Below, piece by piece: positions 47,393 to 55,812 of a stretch of 64,000 nucleotides of DNA. A program made the translations under genes and the position numbers. A model generated the notes under the pieces. That model saw only the letters and a program-made list of their open reading frames with translations, was not told where the DNA came from and ran no database searches. The DNA lies in the NCBI RefSeq assembly GCF_012911815.1, contig NZ_JAATNW010000006.1, positions 248,001-312,000 on the forward strand, given 5' to 3'. Position 1 is the stretch's first letter, and each line of letters begins with the position of its first letter. Source of the stretch: Alteromonas ponticola. GTDB taxonomy: Bacteria; Pseudomonadota; Gammaproteobacteria; Enterobacterales; Alteromonadaceae.

Positions 47393-48034
47393 ATTGGTCA
47401 TGCAATGGCGCGCTACAATCAGATAGGCACGTCATCAGCTGAATTAACAAATCACACCTGACATGAATCTGAACGACGAATCAGAGTGAATCCTTATCGC
47501 TGTTTTAATCGCTTGCAGATGATTCAGACAAAAGTAAAATATTCCCGGCAGTGTGAAAATAAATGGCTGACAAAAAAATAGCAAACAAAAAAATCTATTA
47601 AAATCAGCTTGTTGCGCATTCATCTCATTGGCCCGCTACTTGCAAAACTCTCTTTAACCATAAGTAGATGTTTAGAATCAGGAAGTGATCAATGGAGAGT
47701 ATCGTCGCGCTAGCAGTGGTGTTGGAATGTTATTTTTTTGCCAGACGCTACATAAAGCAGCCAGTGCAGGTGAAAAATGGAAGCAATCAAGTCTTTGGTT
47801 AACTTTATGATTAAGATGAGTCAACCATGGGTGTCTACCCCATGTATCTGTGTTTTTCAAAACGCTACCTAGCAACTTAATTAATGGTTGGGACTAGCGC
47901 GGCTCTCCGTGGAAAAAATCTGCTAATCTTGGCTGAGAAAACGCAAGCCACTTCAAGAGCGTTTCATTAACCTACTTAGCCCCCCCTTTTTACAGACATC
48001 AAAATTACCCCTTCAATCGGTGTTTTTTGCACGA
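47393..48034. other. Long intergenic region with hairpin
   Basis: Apart from a 36-codon ORF at 47692 no gene is supported. A hairpin at 48012-48039 (TTCAATC ... GATTGAA outer stem, GTG/CAC inner stem with one bulged base, T-rich loop) lies close to the following gene. Composition is AT-rich, and decayed sequence is likely, but no family could be traced in any frame. Confidence 0.35.
47692..47802 (+). CDS. Possible 36-residue membrane peptide
   Basis: AGGAAG lies six bases before the ATG. The peptide starts MESIVALAVVLECYFF and continues with basic residues (ARRYIKQ), a layout like small single-helix membrane peptides. Nothing else supports it. Confidence 0.25.
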   Translation: MESIVALAVVLECYFFARRYIKQPVQVKNGSNQVFG

Positions 48035-48048
48035 TTGAATTAGATCAA
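48035..48048 (+). promoter_or_regulatory. FNR-like palindrome upstream of the secreted hypothetical gene
   Basis: TTGAATTAGATCAA differs at one base from the FNR/EtrA consensus TTGAT-N4-ATCAA. Its centre lies about 112 bases before the ATG at 48154. It overlaps the right arm of a hairpin, so chance similarity is possible. Confidence 0.3.
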
Positions 48049-48153
48049 AAATGCGCTACGATCCACCCTGTTATCCAGCGAAGTATCTATTTACTTAATA
48101 ACTACGTATTGATGAGTGGAAACTTCTCGAAAAACTTGAACAAAGGTTTCAGG

Positions 48154-48618
48154 ATGAAAGAAATAGCGCTTGTAGCAACTTTTTTTTGCACGATGACAGC
48201 AGGTGCGACTGAGTCGTTCAATGCCAGTGCTTACTTCGAAAACGCCATATCTAAAACCAAACGGCCTGCTCATAATTTTATCGAACTGTATCTACATCAA
48301 CATGATTTTAAAAATGCACATGAGTTGCTATGTGAAGATATAGCCGATAAAACGCCGGTTTCTTCACTTAAAACAGTGTATACCCAATTGGAAGAGCTTA
48401 CCGACGTCAGTCAGTTCTCCGAAATTAAAATTGTTGATGCCTACGTTCAACTGACAAAAGTTGAGCCGGAAGGCTTGGTTAACTACGTGGTGGTATTGAC
48501 CCACGAAGACGATGAAAAAATATCAGGCTCTATCACACTAAGAGCCACATCCGGTTGTCTTTGGGGCTGGCGATTTGAACCGATGAAAATCAAGCAATTC
48601 CAGTTTAAGAACGACTAA
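48154..48618 (+). CDS. Secreted hypothetical protein
   Basis: 154 residues from ATG 48154, which follows AAAGG by nine bases; an in-frame ATG 15 codons earlier lacks a ribosome site. Signal peptide about 1-19, ending TAGA. The mature part has two cysteines (LLCED and SGCLWGWRFE) that could pair. No family recognised. It precedes the DUF202 gene by ten bases, so the two are probably cotranscribed. Confidence 0.65.
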   Translation: MKEIALVATFFCTMTAGATESFNASAYFENAISKTKRPAHNFIELYLHQHDFKNAHELLCEDIADKTPVSSLKTVYTQLEELTDVSQFSEIKIVDAYVQLTKVEPEGLVNYVVVLTHEDDEKISGSITLRATSGCLWGWRFEPMKIKQFQFKND

Positions 48619-48628
48619 TGGGGGAGCA

Positions 48629-48997
48629 ATGGGCTATCTACAGGACCCAAGAGTTTTATTTGCGGCAGAACGCACCCTGCTAGCCTGGAATCGGACCAGT
48701 TTAGGTTTGATTGCATTTGGTTTTATCTTAGAGCGTGCGGGCTTACTGGTTAGATTGTTGCAACAGAATATTGACGAATCTCTGGTCACACCCGCGTTTG
48801 TATTAGGTATTGCCTTTATTTTATTGGGCGGCGCATGTGCATTGGTTTCATCGTATCAGTTTGCGCAGGTGCTAAAAACATTAAATGAAGATGAGATACC
48901 TTCTGGCTACCAGACTCGTTGGGGCATGATGGTCAATATAATGCTTGCAATACTTAGCCTGGCGTTAACCATGCTGCTATATTCCCTGCATTTTTGA
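48629..48997 (+). CDS. DUF202/YidH-family inner-membrane protein
   Basis: 122 residues with three membrane helices. The opening RVLFAAERTLLAWNRTSLGLIAFGF is the DUF202 signature (AxERTxLAWxRT). Function of the family is unknown. GGGGGAG lies directly upstream of the ATG. It is tightly linked to the secreted protein at 48154. Confidence 0.88.
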   Translation: MGYLQDPRVLFAAERTLLAWNRTSLGLIAFGFILERAGLLVRLLQQNIDESLVTPAFVLGIAFILLGGACALVSSYQFAQVLKTLNEDEIPSGYQTRWGMMVNIMLAILSLALTMLLYSLHF

Positions 48998-49064
48998 GCT
49001 TAAACAGGTTGTCGCAAATATAGAGCCGGTAGCGTCTGGGTGTGTTTGCTTACGTTACCTTTTA

Positions 49065-49241
49065 TTAAAATATCTCTAAATACATTGCACTAGCGGGGCT
49101 TAGAACGTCTTGCATGTAATTAGTGCCTAACGCATGAGCCTGCTCGCTTAACATGGCCAGACAGCAGATTAAAATACACAAAATGGGCAGCATAATGCAT
49201 TGACGAAAATCGATGGATAGAGGCTGTTTTTTCTGTCGCAT
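49065..49241 (-). CDS. Possible small exported or membrane peptide
   Basis: ATG at 49241 gives 58 residues with a basic start (MRQKKQ), one hydrophobic helix (about 14-30) and the end QAHALGTNY, like a signal peptide. It follows the MFS gene on the same strand by about 60 bases. The ribosome site is poor. Real or chance cannot be decided. Confidence 0.25.
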   Translation of the reverse strand: MRQKKQPLSIDFRQCIMLPILCILICCLAMLSEQAHALGTNYMQDVLSPASAMYLEIF

Positions 49242-49299
49242 GACAATACCAGAATTTTGGGGCGCTTTGTTAGTAAGTCGCAAAACCACGCTAAAAAGT

Positions 49300-50484
49300 T
49301 TACTTGTGCGGACGCAGCTTTATGAACGCCAGCGTGAAAATGACAAGGATTAGCAAACACGCGAACAAAAACGGATAACGATGATCGTAGCTGTATAAAA
49401 GCGCTGAAATGGGAGGGCCTGCAATATAACCCAGCGCGGGTGTGGAGGTGATGAGCCCGGTAACTTTCGCCTGCTTATCAGGGTCGCACCGGCTTGAAGC
49501 GATTGCAGCAATTGATGGATAGGCCATTCCTAATCCGCTCCCGAGTAATACCATAGCAACATAAAGTACTATTGTATTCTGGTGAAGGAAGCAGAGTAGG
49601 TAAGCAACTGCGAGTAATAGCAGAGCGAGCTGTATTAATTTTTCCGGCCGAATTCGGACCCGTTGAATAATGCCAATTTGAGCCGCAAAAGAGCTGGCCG
49701 CGCTTATCATCATAGCAATGCCCACCGACTGAGCGGCTGCAATGGTTGATTCGCCATATTCGTCCATAAAGAAGAACCCCAGCGTTTGTTGCAGCATCGC
49801 CATCGAGCAAAAAACGCAGGCGGAAAATACCACCAACATTGCGGTAATTGGTTTAACTGTAACGTAACTATGCTCACTTGGTTGCTCAGCAGTGGTTTGT
49901 TCGACTGTGCTGATTTGCTTAGGCAGGTAACGCTTTACGACAAAGAACGCCAACACGGTCAAAACAATAACGCTGTAGAGTGGAGTAAGAATACCGAATC
50001 CCACTAATGCTCCGGCGAAAGTAGGACCCAACACCTGACCTAAATTATTTGCCGAGGTTACCTTACTGATGGCTTTAACTCGGTCTGTATGTGCGCTGTT
50101 CGTAATGGCATAACCGATTGCAGAAGGGGGCGTAGCCGACATAATGCTTGATTGCAGCGTTCGCGAAATTAGTAGTGCCAGGAACAGACCGACCCCACTG
50201 AGAATAGAGTGGATCCCCAAATACCACATGGAGGCAAACAATAAAGTGCCGATACTATAGCCGGACAACCCTATCATTAAGGTGCGACGATATCCTTTGC
50301 GTCTGGCTACGCGGCTCCACAAATTAGTTCCGATCGCGAACATGACCGCAGAGCTGGACATGATAATGGCGACTTGAATTTCACTTAAACCCGCCTCTCG
50401 TCCCAGCGAGGGCAGCGTAGTGATAACGACACTTTGTCCAATCGCGGTGGTAAAAAGCGCTAAAAACAATACGCTGAAAATCAT
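49300..50484 (-). CDS. MFS transporter (TetA/multidrug-exporter type)
   Basis: 394 residues with 12 membrane helices. The loop after helix 2 (NLWSRVARRKGYRRTLM) matches motif A of the major facilitator superfamily, and the helix-5 motif SNNLGQVLGPTFAGALVG resembles motif C of drug:H+ antiporters. Export of drugs or metabolites is likely; the substrate is unknown. It lies downstream of the BON relic, separated by a terminator. Confidence 0.88.
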   Translation of the reverse strand: MIFSVLFLALFTTAIGQSVVITTLPSLGREAGLSEIQVAIIMSSSAVMFAIGTNLWSRVARRKGYRRTLMIGLSGYSIGTLLFASMWYLGIHSILSGVGLFLALLISRTLQSSIMSATPPSAIGYAITNSAHTDRVKAISKVTSANNLGQVLGPTFAGALVGFGILTPLYSVIVLTVLAFFVVKRYLPKQISTVEQTTAEQPSEHSYVTVKPITAMLVVFSACVFCSMAMLQQTLGFFFMDEYGESTIAAAQSVGIAMMISAASSFAAQIGIIQRVRIRPEKLIQLALLLLAVAYLLCFLHQNTIVLYVAMVLLGSGLGMAYPSIAAIASSRCDPDKQAKVTGLITSTPALGYIAGPPISALLYSYDHRYPFLFACLLILVIFTLAFIKLRPHK

Positions 50485-50547
50485 CGAATAATACTAAGGT
50501 TATGCGCGCCCAAGAAGAGTACCCATACTAACACATTAATTTGCCCC

Positions 50548-50576
50548 AAAAAAAAGCACCCGCCAAATGACGGGTG
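50548..50576 (-). terminator. Terminator downstream of the BON pseudogene
   Basis: Minus strand: CACCCG/CGGGTG stem with an 8-base loop, then C and eight T (A-run 50548-50555). It survives although the gene it served is decayed. Confidence 0.85.
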
Positions 50577-50617
50577 AAAATCAGAGGTATTGTTAGGTCC
50601 TGAAGACCTAGGGGAGA

Positions 50618-51089
50618 TTAACTGCCTTCCGACAGTTCACTTGTTACGTCATTGACGTCATCAGTGTTCTTCGCAATGGCCATGGCCAAATCCTGTTCGC
50701 GATAGGATTTCACCTTGCCGTAATGAGTAACAGTCCTTTGTTCAACATGGACATCTATGTCGACACCAGTAGTGCTTGACTCAAGTAATAAACCCGACTT
50801 AATCGCGATTATTACTTTTGCTTCCTGCAAGCTGTTGGCGAACGTATATCCATTTCTGTCAACATTGTACGGTGCTGCAACGGCTGGTCTGTTTACGACC
50901 AATTTGACTCCCTTAAGCGCTTTGACTGTTCCCTTGCCCGCGCTTTGTCGACCTCAATGTCAACGTCGTAGGTTAATCTAACCTTGTCCTCTGTGACGTC
51001 CATGTAATTGTCAAACTATTCATTTTTCCATCAAGCAAAAAAGTTGGCTCAGCTTTGCAATCAATCCGTGCATCCTTGACTGATACTTT
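50618..51089 (-). pseudogene. BON-domain protein pseudogene with at least two frameshifts
   Basis: The longest piece (50618-50902) ends with a BON domain: AIKSGLLLESSTTGVDIDV, then VTHYGKVKS and IAKNTDDVNDVTSEL. Upstream in a second frame, a first BON domain can be followed (RLTYDVDIEVDKARARE, joining VKALKGVKLVVN after a shift near 50930), and in a third frame KDARIDCKAE and TFLLDGKMNS, joining after a shift near 51003. No start codon or signal peptide remains. Intact relatives are periplasmic two-BON (OsmY-like) stress proteins. This is decay by at least two indels plus loss of the 5' end. Confidence 0.75.
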
Positions 51090-51521
51090 CCAAAATCCGT
51101 GGTATCAGCTAAACAAAACTAAGAGGGCATAGTAAGGAAGTAATGAAGTTCAGGATATACCTAAGCGTTTCACACTTGCTCTTTTGCTCGTTGCCGTCGA
51201 TTCTTACTATGCGACAACTGTGCCACTATTCTTATTGCTATATGACTAAGCCTATCACTTTGAAAATACGGAGTTTTTACGTTTTTTCAATATTGGCCAT
51301 AAATATCATTGAACCTCGCTGTGTAGTTTTTTCACATCACGCTGTCGTTTCTTTCATACACTAAGTTATCGAGGACGAGGACGGAGGAACTTGCAGCATT
51401 CCATTTTAAATGGCGACAATTTAAGCGGTTCAGTATTTTGACAGATTCGTTAGCATTTTTTTAAATCAGTGATACTTTTTACTAATAGTCTTTTAAAAAA
51501 CATCATCTAACAGGTTGATAA
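51090..51521. other. Intergenic region upstream of the chemoreceptor gene
   Basis: 432 bases. A 73-codon plus-strand ORF at 51143 has an AAGGAAG site but codes for Cys/His/Ser-rich sequence typical of non-coding frames; I do not call it. The left part is the lost 5' end of the BON gene. An AT-rich stretch at 51440-51521 probably holds the promoter of the next gene. Confidence 0.4.
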
Positions 51522-52838
51522 ATGTTTAATCAACATCTAAAAGCTGAAATTCAGGAATTGAAAGATGAGCTGTATAGCTTACGGCAGGTAAGGGATAGCC
51601 TTGAAGAAGAAATGCTGTTTGTTACATTAAATGCAGATGGCAGCATTCGTTCGGTAAATCGCGAGTTCGAAAATGACATGAATTTCAACGAAAGGGAACT
51701 GATTGGTAAACCGATCCTTCAACTTGTTCCTTCTATTGCGCGCAACACGCCACACTACAATCGATTCGAAGAGGCGCTGAAGTCAGCAAAGCATTACGTG
51801 GGAGTGTTTGAATGTACGCGTGGTAATGATGAAGAAGCGTGGTTAAGGGTAATTTTACAGCCTGTAATGTCACAACAGGGCGAGCTAAAGCACTTCACAC
51901 TGCACGGTAATGACCTCACTCGCACAATTACTACATCGCGAGAGTATGAAAATTTAATTCAAGCCTTACAACGTTCAACCGCTGTAATTGAATTTGATTT
52001 AGAGGGCAATATAGATACCGCAAATACTCCCTTTTTAAATGTTATGGGTTACTCGCTGAAGGACATCAAGGGCAAGCATCATAAAATGTTCTGCACCGCA
52101 GAAGAAGCCAGTTCGCCAGAATATGACCGATTCTGGCAGCGGTTACGCCACGGTGAATCAATCAGTGGTCGGTTCAAACGCATTGATAGCCGCGGTAATC
52201 CGGTATGGTTGGAGGCAAGCTACAATCCCGTGCATGATCAACATGATGTACTGTACAAAGTCGTTAAGCTGGCAACTGTAGTGACCACACAAGTAGAACG
52301 TGAAGAGACCATTAATGAAGCGGCAGATATTGCATTTGAAACATCTAATAAAACTGAAGCAGCCGCCAGTCGTGGTAGTGCGGTGGTGAAAGAAACTGTG
52401 CAGGTAATGAATTCACTAGCCGATCAAATGGTTAAAGCAAGTCAGGGTATTAATGACCTGGACACACAGTCGCAGCAAATTGCGACAATTATAGAAAGCA
52501 TCAGCAGCATCGCCGAACAAACTAATCTTCTGGCTTTGAACGCAGCAATCGAAGCGGCGCGTGCCGGAGATCAGGGACGTGGTTTTGCGGTGGTGGCAGA
52601 TGAAGTGAGACAGCTTGCTTCTCGGACGACCGCCGCGACGGAAGAGATTGTTGGCGTTGTACAGCGCAATCAGTCACTGGCAGCTGATGCTGTAAGTCTG
52701 GTTGACAGCGGCAAGCAGCAGGCAGAAAAAGGTCTGGAATTAGCCAAAAATGCCGGACAGGTTATTGAAGAAATTCGTCAGGGCGCTCGGCAGGTAGTCG
52801 ATGCGGTGAGTCAGGTCACCAATAAACTTGAAAAATGA
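51522..52838 (+). CDS. Soluble PAS-PAS methyl-accepting chemotaxis protein
   Basis: 438 residues without membrane helices. A short N-terminal coiled coil, two PAS domains (about 28-135 and 145-260, the second with [16 protein letters not shown]) and a chemoreceptor signalling domain with the nearly invariant hairpin tip [18 protein letters not shown]. No HAMP domain. Such cytoplasmic receptors sense redox or internal ligands through PAS-bound cofactors and act on CheA/CheW. It ends soon after the signalling domain with no CheR-tether pentapeptide. Confidence 0.93.
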   Translation: MFNQHLKAEIQELKDELYSLRQVRDSLEEEMLFVTLNADGSIRSVNREFENDMNFNERELIGKPILQLVPSIARNTPHYNRFEEALKSAKHYVGVFECTRGNDEEAWLRVILQPVMSQQGELKHFTLHGNDLTRTITTSREYENLIQALQRSTAVIEFDLEGNIDTANTPFLNVMGYSLKDIKGKHHKMFCTAEEASSPEYDRFWQRLRHGESISGRFKRIDSRGNPVWLEASYNPVHDQHDVLYKVVKLATVVTTQVEREETINEAADIAFETSNKTEAAASRGSAVVKETVQVMNSLADQMVKASQGINDLDTQSQQIATIIESISSIAEQTNLLALNAAIEAARAGDQGRGFAVVADEVRQLASRTTAATEEIVGVVQRNQSLAADAVSLVDSGKQQAEKGLELAKNAGQVIEEIRQGARQVVDAVSQVTNKLEK

Positions 52839-52864
52839 TCCGCTTAACTAAACCAGCGATAGCA

Positions 52865-53632
52865 TCAAATCAGTTCTACAACTGCCTTTACCAGCAGGTG
52901 AAGCGCCAGCAACGTCACTATCGTGCTATACAGAACGGTGAACAGTTCTGTTGAGAATTTTTCCAGTGCATTTAAACCGACACTCGTTCCGATAAATCCG
53001 CTGATAATCATCAAAACGGCTAAAGGAAGCCAGTCAACAAAATAAATGCCTGCTACTAGAAAGACAACTAACTTCAACGTATTTTGTAAGCTCATACAGG
53101 ATGCAAACGTTGCTGTATGCGCCATTTTTCCCATTTTGTTCTGGTGTAAAAAAGCTGCCAGCAGTGGCCCCGTAGCGCCGACGAAAGTAGATAACATGGT
53201 TGTGACAACACCTACTGCAAACATTCCTGTAGCCGATACCTGGTGTGGTCTGGGTTTAAACCCCCATAACAGATACAAAATAAATAGACCAACGCTTAAC
53301 TGGATCCACTGCAATGGTAGCTGAATCAGAATAAAAGATACTGCCACCGCCCCCAGCACAGCACCGAAGCCAAACGAGTTAAACGTTGTCTTGTCCAGGT
53401 GTAAATGCGTTTTACATGCTCTGTAACCGTTCGAGCCAAGTTGAACCAGGCCATGAACAGGTATTAAAACCTCAATCGGTACATAATGCGCCATGATGGC
53501 GAGCAGCAGGACCCCGCCACCGATGCCAAATGCGGCGGTCACAAATGATGTAATCGCCGAGGCGAGGATTAATATAAAAAGAACGACAGCAGAAACTTGA
53601 CCTGCGCCCAACCAATCAATGAGTACGACCAA
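52865..53632 (-). CDS. TauE/SafE-family membrane transporter
   Basis: 255 residues from TTG 53632, which follows AAAGGAG by four bases; a TTG at 53668 would add 12 residues. About eight membrane helices; the helix-1 motif FVTAAFGIGGGVLLLAIMAHYVP and the repeat GVVTTMLSTFVGATGPLLAAFL are typical of the family, which moves sulfite, sulfonates or other organic anions. Substrate not inferable from neighbours. Confidence 0.87.
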   Translation of the reverse strand: MVVLIDWLGAGQVSAVVLFILILASAITSFVTAAFGIGGGVLLLAIMAHYVPIEVLIPVHGLVQLGSNGYRACKTHLHLDKTTFNSFGFGAVLGAVAVSFILIQLPLQWIQLSVGLFILYLLWGFKPRPHQVSATGMFAVGVVTTMLSTFVGATGPLLAAFLHQNKMGKMAHTATFASCMSLQNTLKLVVFLVAGIYFVDWLPLAVLMIISGFIGTSVGLNALEKFSTELFTVLYSTIVTLLALHLLVKAVVELI

Positions 53633-53825
53633 AGGAGCTCCTTTTGCATGTGTACGCGCTAAGATCAACTATATAAAAACTTGCCATCCCAGTTTTAAGA
53701 ATCATACTAAGAATATACGTAAGGGTTATTTAGTTTTACCCATAATATTATTAAAACAACATCTGCAGTTAAGCTTACGATTAAATATTACGTAATTTTA
53801 TAGATGAATTGCATGCGACGTAACC

Positions 53826-54767
53826 ATGACTGTAAAGACTGTAAAACGCTATTTTTGCCCAGACTGCACGCATCAGTTTTCAGCCAACACTGACCATGAT
53901 CATACAGTGATCATTAGTTGTCCGAAATGTAAGTCGCTTTGCCCAAAGCGTTGTCTGGAAACAAGTGCAATCAATAAAGTGGTAAATCAGCGGAAAAGCT
54001 GGCCATTGATTGTAACCCGCGTGGTTGCTTTTGAGGGTAAGCAGGGCTTTGAGGCGGCGAAAAAAGCCTGTCCTAACCAGCCCTTCTTTACTTATCCCGC
54101 ATCTCATTACTTTGATACTAAGAATCCCGTAATATCTGGCGAGGTATGGTTGGAGAGCAGCATGCCCCTGTATAAAAACTGGGAAGTGGCTCATGATAGC
54201 CCAACCAATGCAGGAGAGAGACTGCAAGATTTCGTAGTGGTCCACAAACATCATCACTCAGACAATATTTTGTACGGCTACTATCTTGTGATCACCGATG
54301 AAATGCGGACATTTAAGGCAAATACGTATGTGTGTGGAGAATGTTACAGTGCGGCTAATAAGAACGATCGTTTCTGTAAAAAATGTTTAAAAAAACATAC
54401 GCTCACCTACGCTCAATTGCAGAATACTAAATTGCTGCCGGTTAATCAGTCACTCAGTCGTTCTCGATTGACTAAACAGGAGTTTAGAGAAGCGTTAGAT
54501 TTGTATGTAGATACTCACGTTAAATTGCCTCAGAAAGAGCAGAAAAAGAGAATGGAACAGCTGGTGGCCAAAAGAAATACAGTCAGCGATGTGGAGTTCA
54601 AAGGCTTTAGATGGTTGCTTAACGAGGGTATCAATACCGAGATTTTTGTTTTTGAAGAAAACGAAAATCGATTTGTGGTGGGCCATCAAACACCCAGAAT
54701 CCCTGAAATTCTAAACCATATTCAAGAAAAATTGGAAGCGTTTCCCTACCCACACGTTATCAGGTGA
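53826..54767 (+). CDS. Unrecognised protein with two zinc ribbons
   Basis: 313 residues, soluble. Two zinc-ribbon-like motifs are visible: CPDC (11-14) with CPKC (32-35) and an extra Cys at 39, and CGEC with CKKC 11 residues later near 170-190. Between them lies a hydrophobic, probably alpha/beta region; the C-terminal third is charged and helical (KLPQKEQKKRMEQL). No known family recognised. It is a single gene upstream of the CDF exporter, 105 bases apart. Confidence 0.65.
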   Translation: MTVKTVKRYFCPDCTHQFSANTDHDHTVIISCPKCKSLCPKRCLETSAINKVVNQRKSWPLIVTRVVAFEGKQGFEAAKKACPNQPFFTYPASHYFDTKNPVISGEVWLESSMPLYKNWEVAHDSPTNAGERLQDFVVVHKHHHSDNILYGYYLVITDEMRTFKANTYVCGECYSAANKNDRFCKKCLKKHTLTYAQLQNTKLLPVNQSLSRSRLTKQEFREALDLYVDTHVKLPQKEQKKRMEQLVAKRNTVSDVEFKGFRWLLNEGINTEIFVFEENENRFVVGHQTPRIPEILNHIQEKLEAFPYPHVIR

Positions 54768-54872
54768 CGCGGCTTTAGTTACGCAAACCAGATTTACGCT
54801 TTCATTGTAAAGCGGTGCATGCTATTACATACGCCAGTCATTTTTTCTGCTTTGATGTGAAAGAAGATAGCC

Positions 54873-55790
54873 GTGCACCAACACCACCATCACCACCATC
54901 ACCACGACCACACGGACACCTCTCGCATGGGGTTTGCCTTTTGGTTAAATTTCGTTTTTACCATAGTTGAATTTGTGGGAGGGCTGCTAACCAACAGCGT
55001 GGCTATCATGGCTGATGCGGTGCATGATTTAGGGGATACCTTGTCCATTGGTATGGCCTGGATATTAGCTAAATTGGGAAAACAACAAGCGGACGACACC
55101 TTCACTTATGGTTTCAAACGGCTTAGTCTGCTCGGTGCATTGATTAACGGCGTAATATTGGTCGGGGGCTCCATTTGGGTATTGACCGAATCCATACCGC
55201 GCCTGCTTAGTCCTGAAATGCCGGTTACCGAGGGCATGATGGCGCTGGCATTGCTTGGTGTGATAGTAAACGGCGTGGCGGCGTTCAAACTGCATGGCGG
55301 ACACACGCTAAACGAGAAGGTTCTTAACTGGCACTTGCTTGAAGATATGTTTGGTTGGGTTGCCGTGCTGATAGTGGCAATTGTGTTACACTTTTTTCCT
55401 TTTCCTATCCTCGATCCTATTTTGAGTATCGGTTTCACATTGTTTATTTTGTTTAACGTAGTTCGGCACATTCGCCAAACCCTGAAACTTTTTCTTCAGG
55501 CTACGCCGGATGATGGGATGCAAAAACAAATTCAACATGAATTGCGGAGTCTTGAGCAGGTAAAAGACATGCATCATTTGCACTTTTGGTCATTAGATGG
55601 CGAGCATCACGTATTAACTGCGCACCTGGTTACCCATACCGATTTGCCACCCGCCGCGTTAAAACAGCTTAAACAGTCAGTTGATGCAGCGTTAGCACCT
55701 TTTAATCTGGGGCATACTACCATCGAAATTGAAATGCCCGGTGAATCGTGTCGGGACGAGACGCTCAACGGGCATGTCCATCATCACTAG
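54873..55790 (+). CDS. Cation diffusion facilitator (zinc/cobalt exporter, ZitB/CzcD type)
   Basis: 305 residues starting at GTG with AAGAAG upstream. The N-terminus is a run of eight His plus HDHTD, a metal-binding tail. Six membrane helices follow; the transport-site motif MADAVHDLGDT in helix 2 and the HxxxD-like LLEDMFGWV in helix 5 are present. A cytoplasmic metal-binding domain (about 205-290) ends with His-rich HVHHH. It exports zinc or similar divalent metals in exchange for protons. Confidence 0.94.
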   Translation: MHQHHHHHHHHDHTDTSRMGFAFWLNFVFTIVEFVGGLLTNSVAIMADAVHDLGDTLSIGMAWILAKLGKQQADDTFTYGFKRLSLLGALINGVILVGGSIWVLTESIPRLLSPEMPVTEGMMALALLGVIVNGVAAFKLHGGHTLNEKVLNWHLLEDMFGWVAVLIVAIVLHFFPFPILDPILSIGFTLFILFNVVRHIRQTLKLFLQATPDDGMQKQIQHELRSLEQVKDMHHLHFWSLDGEHHVLTAHLVTHTDLPPAALKQLKQSVDAALAPFNLGHTTIEIEMPGESCRDETLNGHVHHH

Positions 55791-55812
55791 CGAAAGCGCC
55801 GCAGCCTGCGAT

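Noticed and set aside
51143-51364. 73-codon plus-strand ORF with a good AAGGAAG site
   Set aside because: Composition is unlike protein and it lies in the decayed region upstream of the BON relic.
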